NCBI RefSeq assembly: GCF_947494055.1
Contig: NZ_CANLTR010000005.1
Coordinates: forward strand, 186,001-250,000
Reading direction: 5' to 3'
Length of the DNA stretch: 64,000 nucleotides
From: an uncultured Jannaschia sp.
GTDB taxonomy: Bacteria > Pseudomonadota > Alphaproteobacteria > Rhodobacterales > Rhodobacteraceae
Positions 55,130 through 63,730 of this stretch are shown in pieces. The notes below the pieces were generated by a model. That model ran no database searches. It saw only the letters and a list, made by a program, of their open reading frames with translations, and had not been told where the DNA came from. A program made the position numbers and the translations under genes. Numbering within the stretch: the first letter of the stretch is position 1; each line of letters begins with the position of its first letter.

Positions 55130-55771
55130 ATGAGTTTGCTGTCATCTTTGTTCGGCGGAGGCGGCAATGCCGCTGCGCCGCAGACGAAACCATCACATAG
55201 CGATGTCCGTATCCATCCGGACGTGGATAACGGGCTGGGCACCGCACGGCCCGGTTTCTCCGGCGGAACGCTGAAATGCCATTGCGCCACCGACAAGGTG
55301 GAGGTGAAGGTCGGCGATCAGGTCGCCCACAACCACGTCTGCGGGTGCAGCAAATGCTGGAAGCCCAAGGGCGCCGACTTCTCGCAGGTCGCGGTCGTCT
55401 CGCGCGACAAGGTCAAGGTGACGGCGCACGACGAGAAGCTGCACGTCGTCGATCCGTCGGCCGCGATCCAGCGCCATGCCTGCAAGCAATGCGGCGTCCA
55501 CATGTTCGGCCGCATCGAGAACAAGGACCACCCGTTTCACGGGCTCGACTTCGTGCATGTCGAGCTGTCGTCCGAACAGGGCTGGGCGCCGCCGGAATTC
55601 GCCGCCTTTGTGTCGTCGATCATCGAGTCGGGCACGCCGCCCGAGCGGATGGACAAGGTGCGCGGGCGGCTCGACTACCTAGGGCTGGAACCCTACGATT
55701 GCCTCTCGCCGCCGCTGATGGACGCGATCGCGACGCATGTGGCCAAGTCGAAGTCGCCCGAGCCGGCCTGA
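55130..55771 (+). CDS. gfa: Glutathione-dependent formaldehyde-activating enzyme
   Basis: A 213-residue Gfa, forming S-hydroxymethylglutathione from glutathione and formaldehyde. Zn-binding cysteines are in [23 protein letters not shown] and [13 protein letters not shown]; the ending [18 protein letters not shown] is family-like. It has an unusual 25-residue amino-terminal extension ([20 protein letters not shown]) absent from the Paracoccus type, which starts near VKIHP. The ribosome binding site GGGGGAG and the lack of another Met make the start good. It lies about 8 kb from the class III alcohol dehydrogenase that uses its product. Confidence 0.93.
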   Translation: MSLLSSLFGGGGNAAAPQTKPSHSDVRIHPDVDNGLGTARPGFSGGTLKCHCATDKVEVKVGDQVAHNHVCGCSKCWKPKGADFSQVAVVSRDKVKVTAHDEKLHVVDPSAAIQRHACKQCGVHMFGRIENKDHPFHGLDFVHVELSSEQGWAPPEFAAFVSSIIESGTPPERMDKVRGRLDYLGLEPYDCLSPPLMDAIATHVAKSKSPEPA

Positions 55772-55881
55772 TCCGCTCGGGATCGTGATCGAACCTTACG
55801 GCGTTCCGCTGCTGCGGAGCGCCGCGGGGTGTTGTCTTGCCGCGAATTTCGTTGCTAACCTTCCGACAGGGAGGATTGGGG

Positions 55882-56613
55882 ATGAATGTTCAGCGGGCAG
55901 GGAACCGTGCGAGCCGGGTCGGCACCGCGTTGGTGATCGACGATCATCCATTGTATTGCGACGCCCTCGCTTCGGCACTCACGCGGGTCTTCGCGGACAG
56001 CACGATCCGGACGGCGACGACTCTGGAGGCAGGGCTCGACGCGTTGAGATCGGGCTTCGCGCCGGATCTGATCGTGCTGGATCTGAAACTGCCCGATGTG
56101 ACGGGGATCAGCGGCTTCCTGCGCCTCAAGGAGGCGGTGGACCCGGTGCCGATCCTGATCAATTCGGCGATGACGTCACCGGAGATCGTCACCTCGCTGA
56201 TGGAGGCCGGTGCGGCGGGCTTCGTGCCGAAGGACGTCTCGATCGGGGTGTTGCAGACCGCCTTGCGCGAGGTCCGGGCGGGGCGGCGGTATCTGCCGAT
56301 GGAGTATCGGGCCTCGGCGGGGCGCCGGCCCGAATGCAGTCGCGACACCTCGCGGGAGGTCGGACGCAAGATCGCGGAACTGACGCCGCAGCAGGCCCGG
56401 ATCATGAAGCTGATCTGCGAGGGGATGCCGAACAAGCAGATCGCCTACGAGCTCTCGCTCGCCGAGGCGACGGTGAAGGCGCATATCACCGCGATCCTGC
56501 GTCGTCTCGACGTGCAGAACCGGACGCAGGCCGCCCTCATGATGGAGAGCGCGACGCTCACCGACCGGGACCGCCCGGAACAGGCGGAAGCCCGCAACTT
56601 CCTCACGCATTGA
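55882..56613 (+). CDS. LuxR-type response regulator of the formaldehyde region
   Basis: A 243-residue response regulator. Residues 15-135 form the receiver with D20-D21 and phosphoacceptor D67 (LIVLDLKLPD), followed by LTPQQARIMKLICEGMPNKQIAYELSLAEATVKAHITAILRRLDVQNR, the LuxR helix-turn-helix. It is like FlhR of Paracoccus, which activates formaldehyde oxidation genes. GGGAGG precedes the ATG at 55882. It is 4-8 bp upstream of the FIST gene, and the hybrid kinase follows, so the three form one signalling unit. Confidence 0.88.
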   Translation: MNVQRAGNRASRVGTALVIDDHPLYCDALASALTRVFADSTIRTATTLEAGLDALRSGFAPDLIVLDLKLPDVTGISGFLRLKEAVDPVPILINSAMTSPEIVTSLMEAGAAGFVPKDVSIGVLQTALREVRAGRRYLPMEYRASAGRRPECSRDTSREVGRKIAELTPQQARIMKLICEGMPNKQIAYELSLAEATVKAHITAILRRLDVQNRTQAALMMESATLTDRDRPEQAEARNFLTH

Positions 56614-56620
56614 CCCGGTG

Positions 56621-57772
56621 ATGCATTCAGGGTCCGCGGCCGGCATCCGCATCGCGGTGTCCCATGCCGGGCAGGCGCGGCCAGCGGTGGCGGAGATCGC
56701 CGCGACGATCGCGCCGACGGGCCTGTGCTTTCTACTGGTCTTTCCGCATGACGGGCTCGACTTGGCCGAGCTCGCGCCCGCGCTGGCGGAGCGGTTCCCG
56801 GGAATACCGGTCTTCGGCTGCACCACCGCCGGTCAGATCACGCCGGACGGCTACGAGGCCGGCGCGCTTCTCGTCATCGCCTTCCCGCGCGCGCATTTCC
56901 ACTGCGCCTCGCTGCTGATCCAGCCGCTCGTCCCGCTCTCCATAGAGAAGATCACGTCGGAGGCCCGGCGTCTCGAGGCCCAGTTCCGGCGGACCGCCGG
57001 GTGGAAGCGGCTCGCGCTGACCTTCGCGGACGGGTTGTCGAAGCAGGAGGATCTATTGGCGGCGATCCTGACCGCGGCGCTGCCAGACATGCCGGTCTTC
57101 GGTGGCTCGGCGGGCGACGGCGGGGCGTTCCGCGACACGCGGGTGCTGCATGGCGGGCGCTTCCACGAATGCGCGGCGCTCCTGCTCATCCTCGAGACCG
57201 ACCACGACTTCGTCGGTCTGGGCTTCGATCACTTCCTGCCGACCGACAAGCAGATGGTCGTGACCGACGCGATCCCCGAGGAACGCATCGTGCTGGAGCT
57301 GAACGGCGCCCCCGCCGCAGAGGAATACGCCCGCCTTGTCGGTTGTCCGGTCGAGGCGCTGTCGCCGCGGGTTTTCGCGGAGAACCCGGTCCTCGTACGG
57401 ACCAACGCGCTCTATCACGTACGTGCCATCGGTTCGGTGCGCGACGATTTCGCGCTCGCCTTCCTGTCGGCCATCGACGACGGCCTCGTCCTGACCCTCG
57501 GCCGCGGGACGGAGATCCTGCGCACGCTTGAGGACGGCCTCGCCGTGCGGGACGCCTCCGGGCAGCCGCCGGACCTGATCCTCGGCTTCGACTGCTATCT
57601 TCGCCGGCTCGAGATCGAGGAGAAGCGGATGACCGAGGCCGCCTCGGAAATCATCGCGCGGGCCGGGGTGGTGGGCTTCAACACCTACGGCGAGCAGCAT
57701 TGCGGCGTGCACGTGAACCAGACCTTCGTCGGCGTCGCCTTCTTCCCGCCGGGGGAGCGGGCACTGCATTGA
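56621..57772 (+). CDS. FIST-domain sensory protein
   Basis: A protein of about 383 residues with FIST_N and FIST_C domains, a ligand-sensing module found with signalling proteins. FIST_N covers about residues 30-220 (FGCTTAGQITPDGYEAGALLVIAFPR, FADGLSKQEDLLAAI, PVFGGSAGDGGAFRDTRVL) and FIST_C the rest, ending GVVGFNTYGEQHCGVHVNQTFVGVAFF. The ligand is not known. An in-frame GTG at 56618 would add one residue. Its stop overlaps the hybrid kinase start (TTGA), so it probably delivers its signal to that kinase. Confidence 0.85.
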   Translation: MHSGSAAGIRIAVSHAGQARPAVAEIAATIAPTGLCFLLVFPHDGLDLAELAPALAERFPGIPVFGCTTAGQITPDGYEAGALLVIAFPRAHFHCASLLIQPLVPLSIEKITSEARRLEAQFRRTAGWKRLALTFADGLSKQEDLLAAILTAALPDMPVFGGSAGDGGAFRDTRVLHGGRFHECAALLLILETDHDFVGLGFDHFLPTDKQMVVTDAIPEERIVLELNGAPAAEEYARLVGCPVEALSPRVFAENPVLVRTNALYHVRAIGSVRDDFALAFLSAIDDGLVLTLGRGTEILRTLEDGLAVRDASGQPPDLILGFDCYLRRLEIEEKRMTEAASEIIARAGVVGFNTYGEQHCGVHVNQTFVGVAFFPPGERALH

Positions 57773-59985
57773 TCGACCCGACCGAACCGCCGGAGGTCCA
57801 GATCCGGAGGCAGGCCCGGATCATCGAGGCGTTGATCCGTCGCGCGGGCCGCCAGCACGAGGTCTCGACCTCCGCCTATGCCGCCTTTCAATCCGCGGTG
57901 GCGTTGCAGGGGCAGGTCTGGGCCAAGACCCGCGACCTCGAGCGCGCGTCGAGCGAGCTCGAGACGTTGCGCTTCGACCGGGCGCGGACGCAGAAGAACC
58001 TCGCCGACGCGCTGTCGGTGCTCGACGGGGGGTTCGCGCTGTTCGAGGACGGGCGGCTGCACGTCTGCAACGACCTCTTCGCCCGGCTTCTACCCGACAT
58101 CTCCGACCGGATCGTGCCGGGCCTGCCGTTCGAGACCTATCTCGATCTCGTGGCGTGCAGCGACCATCTGGTAGGCCGCGAGGGGCGCGACGGCATGCGG
58201 TCCGATGATGCCGGCGATCTCGCGACCTTCGTCGTCGAGCTCAGCGGCGACCGCTGGTTCCAGTTCAGCCGGCAGCGGACCTCCACGAGTTCGCTGGTGA
58301 TCCTGCTGACCGAGATCACCGGCATCGTCCGCGCCAACCGGCTGGAGAAGGACGCGCTGATCGACATGCAGGCGCATTACCTGCAGGCGGCCTTCGACAA
58401 CATGGCGATCGGCATCGCCACCTTCTCGCGGGCCGGCGGGATGGCCATCCGCAACGACCGGTTCCGCGATTTGCTCGGTCTGCCGGCGCGGCTGATGCAG
58501 ACGGGGACGCCCTTCGCGGACATCCTGACATTCCTGCGCGAGAAGGGCCTGATCGCGGAGATGGAGCTCGAGGGGATCGACGGCTGGCCGCTCAAGCTGC
58601 GGCAGCGGTCCGGCCTGCGCGCGCGGCTGCGTCACGCCGGGGGTTGGGTGCTGGACCTGCACGTGCATCTCCTCCCCGATCGCGGCTTCCTCGTCGACAT
58701 CACCGACGTCACGCTCGAACACAGGGCGACCGAGGTGCTCGAGAAGGAGGTCGAGGCCCGAACCCGCGACCTGACCGAGGCGAACCGCCGTCTGACCGAG
58801 CAGTCTCGCGCCCAGAGCCGGGTGGAGGACGAGTTGCGCGTCGCCAAGGAGGCGGCAGAGGCGGCGGTCTCGTCGAAGACCCGCTTCCTCGCCGCCGCGA
58901 GCCACGACCTGTTGCAGCCGATCAACGCCGCCAAGCTCCTGATCTCCACGCTCGAGGACATGTCGCGCGGCGGCGAGCTCGCCGGGATGGTCACGCGCCT
59001 GCAGGACACGTTCACCTCGGTCGAGACGCTGCTCCACGCGCTTCTCGACATCTCCCGGCTGGAGAGCACCGACGCCGCGCTGACCCCGCAGGACGTCTGC
59101 CTCGGCCCGCTGATGGAGGCGGTGACGGAGGATCAGGCGCCGCTGGCGGCGAAGAAGGGCATCCGCCTCGACGTGGTGCCGAGCAGCGTCTGGGTGCGCA
59201 GCGACCAGCGCTACCTGCTCCGCTCGATCCAGAACCTCGTCGTCAACGCGTTGCAATACACCGAGAGGGGTCGCGTCCTCGTCGGCTGCCGGCGGCGGGG
59301 CGACCGGGTGGTGCTGCAGGTCTGGGACACCGGGGTCGGCATCTCGCTCGCCGACCAGGCCCGCATCTTTCAGGAGTTCACCCGCGCCGGCAACGCGGCG
59401 CCCGACACCGGGATCGGCCTGGGCCTTTCCATCGTCGAGCGGACCTGCCGTCATCTCGGACACAACCTGCAAGTCCGGTCGAGCCCGGGAGAGGGGTCGG
59501 TCTTCTCCATCGAAATGGCCACGACGGAGGCGGGCGAGATCCCGGCCCGCCGGCCCGCCGTCTCCGAAGCGGGCGAGCTCGACGTGCTGGCGCTGGTCGT
59601 CGAGAACGACCCCGATGTCCTCTTCGCCACCGTGAGCAAGCTCGAGAGTTGGGGGGCGAGCGTCTTCGCCGCGGCATCCACGGCGGAGGCGCTCGATCTC
59701 CTCGGCGATGCGGCGATGGCACCCGACATCGTGCTGGCCGACTATCAGCTCGACGGCGCGGACAACGGGCTCGAGACGATCCGCGCGGTGCGCGACTTCG
59801 CCGGACACGACGTGCCTGCGATCATCGTCACCGCCGACCGGAGCCCGGTCCTGATCGTGGAGGGGGCCCGCGAGAACGTCACCGTCCTGCCGAAGCCCGT
59901 CGACCTCGCCCGGCTCCGACGCACGATCGCGCGCAGCAGCGGCGCGAACGAGGCGGAGGCGGGCTCAGACGAAAGTCGACTTTGA
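57769..59985 (+). CDS. Hybrid sensor histidine kinase
   Basis: A 738-residue soluble hybrid kinase. There is no transmembrane helix. Two PAS-like segments (about residues 80-200 and 205-325) and a coiled coil (about 325-365) precede HisKA with the phospho-His H379 in AAASHDLLQPINAAKLL, HATPase with NLVVNALQYTERG, DTGVGI and GIGLGLSIVER, and a carboxy-terminal receiver (about 605-720) with D658 in IVLADYQLDG. The SHDLLQP H-box is typical of the FlhS-like group. Start TTG 57769 overlaps the FIST stop. The partner is the response regulator two genes upstream. Stimulus is not known; formaldehyde is suggested by neighbours. Confidence 0.88.
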   Translation: MIDPTEPPEVQIRRQARIIEALIRRAGRQHEVSTSAYAAFQSAVALQGQVWAKTRDLERASSELETLRFDRARTQKNLADALSVLDGGFALFEDGRLHVCNDLFARLLPDISDRIVPGLPFETYLDLVACSDHLVGREGRDGMRSDDAGDLATFVVELSGDRWFQFSRQRTSTSSLVILLTEITGIVRANRLEKDALIDMQAHYLQAAFDNMAIGIATFSRAGGMAIRNDRFRDLLGLPARLMQTGTPFADILTFLREKGLIAEMELEGIDGWPLKLRQRSGLRARLRHAGGWVLDLHVHLLPDRGFLVDITDVTLEHRATEVLEKEVEARTRDLTEANRRLTEQSRAQSRVEDELRVAKEAAEAAVSSKTRFLAAASHDLLQPINAAKLLISTLEDMSRGGELAGMVTRLQDTFTSVETLLHALLDISRLESTDAALTPQDVCLGPLMEAVTEDQAPLAAKKGIRLDVVPSSVWVRSDQRYLLRSIQNLVVNALQYTERGRVLVGCRRRGDRVVLQVWDTGVGISLADQARIFQEFTRAGNAAPDTGIGLGLSIVERTCRHLGHNLQVRSSPGEGSVFSIEMATTEAGEIPARRPAVSEAGELDVLALVVENDPDVLFATVSKLESWGASVFAAASTAEALDLLGDAAMAPDIVLADYQLDGADNGLETIRAVRDFAGHDVPAIIVTADRSPVLIVEGARENVTVLPKPVDLARLRRTIARSSGANEAEAGSDESRL

Positions 59986-60031
59986 CACTCCCGCGCGCAT
60001 GGCGGAGCGTGTGGGCCGGAGGAGACATGAC

Positions 60032-60703
60032 ATGCGTTTGCTGATGGCGATCTGCGCCGCGACATTGCTGCTGGGCGGGGTCGGGACCGCGCAGGAGACC
60101 ACGATGACCGAGGCGGAGGAGACCTACGATCTCCTGTTCCGGACCGGCACTCTCGACGACCTGCCGCGCGGCGAAACGCTGGTCTACGACCGGGTCGTCG
60201 AGAGCGCGCTCGCGCCAGATGCGGCGGAGCGCAACACCGGCCGGATCGAGCTGACCTTCGAGGCGGGCGAGCCCGAGGCGGCGCAGCTGCGCTTCCTGCA
60301 GGGCGACCGCTTCAAGGGGATCGGGGACTTTCCGGCGAGCGTCGGGAACCCGATCATCATGTATTTCGTCGAGACCGTCGTGCGCGACATGGCCGAGGCG
60401 GCGGGGGGCAGCAGCTTCTACATCCGCAACCGTGTGAAGGCCGCGCTGGTCGAGCCCGCGGAGATCGAGATGCGCGAGGTATCGGTGGGCGACGAGACGG
60501 TGGCGGCGCGCACGGTGACCCTGCTTCCGTTCGAGGGCGACCCGAACGCGGAGAAGATGCAGGGCTTCGACCGGATGGAACTGACGGTGACGATGTCCGA
60601 GGACGTGCCGGGCTGGTACGCCTCGCTCGACGCGACTGTGCCGGCGGCCGATGGCGACGCGCCGGTCTACAGCTCGACCATCACGCTGGAACCGGACGAA
60701 TGA
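60032..60703 (+). CDS. Secreted protein of unknown function, C1 region
   Basis: A 223-residue protein that I do not recognise as a named family. It has a signal peptide MRLLMAICAATLLLGGVGTAQ, then an acidic, mostly beta-strand-like body (for example RIELTFEAGEPEAAQLRFLQGDRFKGIGDFPASVGNPIIMYFVETVVRDMAEAAGGSSFYIRNRVKAAL). GGAGGAG is upstream. It overlaps the next gene by 4 bp. It belongs to the plus-strand run after the hybrid kinase, 46 bp on, in a region of genes usually found with PQQ-dependent alcohol dehydrogenases. Confidence 0.7.
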   Translation: MRLLMAICAATLLLGGVGTAQETTMTEAEETYDLLFRTGTLDDLPRGETLVYDRVVESALAPDAAERNTGRIELTFEAGEPEAAQLRFLQGDRFKGIGDFPASVGNPIIMYFVETVVRDMAEAAGGSSFYIRNRVKAALVEPAEIEMREVSVGDETVAARTVTLLPFEGDPNAEKMQGFDRMELTVTMSEDVPGWYASLDATVPAADGDAPVYSSTITLEPDE

Positions 60704-61044
60704 CCGGCCGTCTGCTCGCCGCGGCGCTCGTCCTGGCGCTGCCTGCGTCGGCGCAGGATCTCGAGGAGCGGTTCAACGATTACCCGACCGCCACGCGGGC
60801 CGATTACGTGTTCGGATGCATGGCGGCGAACGGACAGGGGCGGGATGTGCTCGAGAAGTGTGCCTGCTCCATCGACACCATCGCGGAGATCCTGCCCTAC
60901 GGGAAATACGTCGAGGCGGAGACGGTCCTGTCGCTGCGCCAGACCGGGGGCGAGCGCATGTCGGTCTTCCGCGGGGCCGCGACGGACAGCATCGTGGCCG
61001 ATCTGCGCCGCGCCCAGGCCGAGGCCGAGATCCGCTGTTTCTGA
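60700..61044 (+). CDS. Small secreted cysteine-containing protein, unknown
   Basis: A 114-residue protein with signal MTGRLLAAALVLALPASA. The mature part holds four Cys: in VFGCMAANGQG, EKCACSIDTI and EIRCF, which could form two disulfides. GQGRDVLEKCACSIDTIAEILPYGKYVEAETVLSLRQTGG looks helical. It overlaps the preceding gene (ATGA), so both are likely one unit. I do not know its function; a periplasmic role beside a quinoprotein system is an inference from position. Confidence 0.68.
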   Translation: MTGRLLAAALVLALPASAQDLEERFNDYPTATRADYVFGCMAANGQGRDVLEKCACSIDTIAEILPYGKYVEAETVLSLRQTGGERMSVFRGAATDSIVADLRRAQAEAEIRCF

Positions 61045-61077
61045 TGCTTCGGGACTGGGTCTGGTCCTGATCCTGCA

Positions 61078-61105
61078 AGATGTCCGGGTTTACCGGCGAG
61101 CATCT
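61078..61105. terminator. Weak hairpin between convergent genes
   Basis: AGATG-T-CCGG-GTTTA-CCGG-CGAG-CATCT can form an imperfect stem in the 69-bp gap between the small secreted protein gene and the convergent SoxYZ-like gene. It has no T-tract and an uneven bulge, so it is only a candidate terminator. Confidence 0.3.
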
Positions 61106-61113
61106 AGCAACGT

Positions 61114-61914
61114 TCAGCTTTCGACCGATTTCGGCAGGCTCTGCTCGAACACGTTGCCCTCGGTGTCTTTCGCGCGAATGCGCAGGTCGGGCGACCCGTT
61201 GTCGTCGTAGCGGAAGCGGAAGGCCGGGTTCTCGCTGATCGAGATGCCGCCGGTCATCGTGAAAAGCATCTCGTCGCCCTGCCAGACGGTGAGTTCGTCG
61301 ATGAAATGCGCCGGGATGAAGAGATGCGTGATCTGGTCGCGCTGAAGCCCGGAATAGTTCGGATGCCGGATCATCACCTGCGCCTCGCTGCGCCCCTCGG
61401 GCAGATCCGCCGTCGCATCGAAGCTGCGCAGCTGCATCCGGCCCATCGCGGCGAGCGCAAGTTCCGGATCGCGCGTCGCGGGCGCGGAGCAGCCGCCGGA
61501 GGCCTTCACGAAGCGCCCGTTCATGTAGGCCCCGTCCGCCGTCTCCGCGATGACGCGCACGTTGGAGTACTGGTTGACCCGGACCCGAAGCTCCATGTCG
61601 AGGGGCAGCATGGCCGGGCCGAACGTCATCTCGGCGGCGACGGGGGCGGGGTTCTCGTCGATGACGATCGTCGCCCGCTCGATCACGGCGGCATCGTCGA
61701 CCTGCCGGATCTCGATCGGCACCGTCGCCGCCTCGTGCGCGCGATAGGGCGCGTCGACCTCGAAGAGCGCGGCCCCGTCGGCGGGGGCGGTCGTGCCGCC
61801 CAGCACGGCCTCCGAAATCATCTCCCAGCTCTCGCTTTCGGTCATCGGGTTGTCCTGCGCCTGTACGGGCAGGCCGAGACTGGCGAGGATGGCGGCGAGG
61901 TGCAGGGCTTTCAT
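61114..61914 (-). CDS. Quinoprotein dehydrogenase-associated SoxYZ-like carrier
   Basis: A 266-residue exported protein with signal MKALHLAAILASLGLPVQA. The first half is SoxY-like, ending in KASGGCSAP with C142 in the place of the SoxY carrier cysteine; the second half (about 160-266) is SoxZ-like (HPNYSGLQRDQITHLFIPAHFIDELTVWQGDEMLF, SISENPAFRFRY). So it is a SoxY-SoxZ fusion of the type linked to PQQ dehydrogenases. GGGAG precedes the ATG. It is divergent from the metallohydrolase gene at 62014. Confidence 0.86.
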   Translation of the reverse strand: MKALHLAAILASLGLPVQAQDNPMTESESWEMISEAVLGGTTAPADGAALFEVDAPYRAHEAATVPIEIRQVDDAAVIERATIVIDENPAPVAAEMTFGPAMLPLDMELRVRVNQYSNVRVIAETADGAYMNGRFVKASGGCSAPATRDPELALAAMGRMQLRSFDATADLPEGRSEAQVMIRHPNYSGLQRDQITHLFIPAHFIDELTVWQGDEMLFTMTGGISISENPAFRFRYDDNGSPDLRIRAKDTEGNVFEQSLPKSVES

Positions 61915-62013
61915 GACGCGTCTCCCTTCCGTGACACACGGCTTGCGGGGAAGTATGACAGATCCGCGCCGCCCGTGATACGCACACCTTCGTAGGGAGC
62001 CGGGAGGGGCGCC
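61915..62013. promoter_or_regulatory. Divergent region, SoxYZ-like and metallohydrolase genes
   Basis: A 99-bp gap, the shared upstream region of two genes that act in the same predicted relay. Both ribosome binding sites (GGGAG) are visible. No clear promoter hexamer pair or palindrome. The palindrome seen at 63731-63756 is not repeated here. Confidence 0.35.
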
Positions 62014-63048
62014 ATGTTCGAAGCCGTCGTGACGCTGTGCCTCGCGGGCGCGCCGGACATATGCCGGGAGACGCTCCTGCCCGACATCGTTGGCGCGGAT
62101 GCCGCGTCCTGCGAGACACGGCTGCCGGGGACCTACGCCCCGCCGGCGGGCCTCGTCGCGACGTCGCCGCCCGCCTGCCGCGAGGCGCCGGCGCCGCTCG
62201 CCTTCACGGAACTCGCGCCCGGCCTCTACGCCCACCGGGGCATGGTGGCGGAGCCGGACGAAGCGAATGGCGGCGACGTCGCCAATATCGGCTTCGTCGT
62301 CGGGTCGGACGCCGTGGCCGTGATCGACGCCGGCACGACGCGCGGGGTGGCCGAGGGCGTCTGGCGCGCGATCCGGGCGCGGACCGACCTGCCGGTGCGC
62401 TACCTGATCCTGACCCATGTCCATCCCGACCACACGCTCGGCGCACCGTTCTTCGCGGAAGCGGGGGCGGAGGTGATCGGCCACGCCGCGCTCGACCGGG
62501 CGCTGGCCGACCGGCAGGCGAACTACCTCGAAAGCCTTGAGGCGTCCCTCGGCACGGGGGCCGTCATCGGGAGCGGCGCGGTCGCCGCCGACATCGCGGT
62601 CGCCTCGACGGAAACGGTGAATCTCGGCAACCGCGTGCTGGAGCTGCGAGCCTGGGCGACGGCGCATACCGGGACCGACGTCACCGTGCTCGACCGGGAG
62701 AGCGGCACGGTCTTTGCCGGCGATCTGGTCTTCGACGACCACGTCCCCGCGCTCGACGGATCGCTGCGCGGCTGGCAGGACGCGCTCGACGCGCTGACCG
62801 GAATGGAGCTTACCGCGATCGTGCCCGGTCACGGCGGCCCGCGCCTCGACTGGCCTGTCGGCGCGAAACCGATGCGCCGCTACCTCGACACGCTGGCGCG
62901 AGATACCAAGGCAGCGATCGCGGAGGGCGACCGCATGGCGGATGCGGTGGAGCGCATCGCCGCGTCCGAGGCGGACGACTGGGCGCTCTTCGACGCCTAC
63001 AACGCGCGCAACGCCACGGTCGCCTTCACGGAGCTCGAATGGGAATGA
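62014..63048 (+). CDS. Quinoprotein relay system zinc metallohydrolase (MBL fold)
   Basis: A 344-residue metallo-beta-lactamase-fold protein. The metal motif is HVHPDHTLG in ILTHVHPDHT, with further metal-site residues in ATAHTGTD and VFAGDLVFDDH and PGHGG. The first part FEAVVTLCLAGAPDICRETLLP is a leader-like segment with cysteines that matches the 'relay' family rather than a typical hydrolase. It is found beside SoxYZ-like carriers and quinoproteins. GGGAGG is upstream of the ATG. The substrate is not established. Confidence 0.85.
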   Translation: MFEAVVTLCLAGAPDICRETLLPDIVGADAASCETRLPGTYAPPAGLVATSPPACREAPAPLAFTELAPGLYAHRGMVAEPDEANGGDVANIGFVVGSDAVAVIDAGTTRGVAEGVWRAIRARTDLPVRYLILTHVHPDHTLGAPFFAEAGAEVIGHAALDRALADRQANYLESLEASLGTGAVIGSGAVAADIAVASTETVNLGNRVLELRAWATAHTGTDVTVLDRESGTVFAGDLVFDDHVPALDGSLRGWQDALDALTGMELTAIVPGHGGPRLDWPVGAKPMRRYLDTLARDTKAAIAEGDRMADAVERIAASEADDWALFDAYNARNATVAFTELEWE

Positions 63049-63052
63049 ACGG

Positions 63053-63664
63053 CTAGTCCGCCGCGCCTTCCAGCATCTGCGCGATAGAATAGAGGCGCTT
63101 CTCCAGAAGGACGGGCGTCTCGCAGACATAGGTGAGCGAGCGTTGACGGTCGGTATAGATGCGCTGATCCCAGTCGATCTGCTCCTCCAGCGCGTCCACG
63201 CGGTCGAAATCCGGCTCGTCTCCGGCCATCTGCGTGTCCATTTCACCCCGCGCCGCGTCGATCCGCTCGGAAAGCGCGATCTGCTCGAGCGAGTAATCCT
63301 CGATCCCCGCGACCACCTCCGACCGGGTGCGGGCAAGGCGGTCGAACACCTCCGCGAAGACGTGGCCCAGAAGGGCGCGGTCGGTCCCGTGCGCCTCGGT
63401 GAAAGCCTCGACACGGGGCGCCAGATCCTCGACCGGAATGCGCCGCAGCGACAAGCGCGCGACGAGGTCGTCCACCGCAGCTGCGGTGTCGTCCGACATG
63501 TCCGGCGCGGCAGCCGGCGGATCGGGCCACATCAGGCCGACGGAAAGGCGGTCCACCTTGCGCTGTATGCAGGGCCAGGTCGGGTCCGAGAAATCGGCCG
63601 CGAAGGCGGTGGCGGCCGTCAGGAACAGCCCGCCGATCGCCGTCATCACGGTAGTGCCGCGCAT
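63053..63664 (-). CDS. Secreted protein of unknown function, C1 region
   Basis: A 203-residue protein with signal MRGTTVMTAIGGLFLTAATAFA, then DFSDPTWPCIQRKVDRLSVGLMWPDP, a conserved-looking block that I associate with genes in quinoprotein/methylotrophy regions but cannot name. The rest is helical with a coiled-coil look (LSERIDAARGEMDTQMAGDEPDFDRVDALEEQIDWDQRIYTDRQRSLTYVCETPVLLEKRLYSIAQML). Two Cys remain. GGAGG lies 7 nt upstream of the ATG. It is convergent with the metallohydrolase (4-bp gap) and divergent from the alcohol dehydrogenase. Confidence 0.7.
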   Translation of the reverse strand: MRGTTVMTAIGGLFLTAATAFAADFSDPTWPCIQRKVDRLSVGLMWPDPPAAAPDMSDDTAAAVDDLVARLSLRRIPVEDLAPRVEAFTEAHGTDRALLGHVFAEVFDRLARTRSEVVAGIEDYSLEQIALSERIDAARGEMDTQMAGDEPDFDRVDALEEQIDWDQRIYTDRQRSLTYVCETPVLLEKRLYSIAQMLEGAAD

Positions 63665-63730
63665 CGCGAATCCTCCCCGATGCCGAGTGTGCCGAGAGGA
63701 GGTCGAGCTGTCCACGGGGGGCGACACCCA

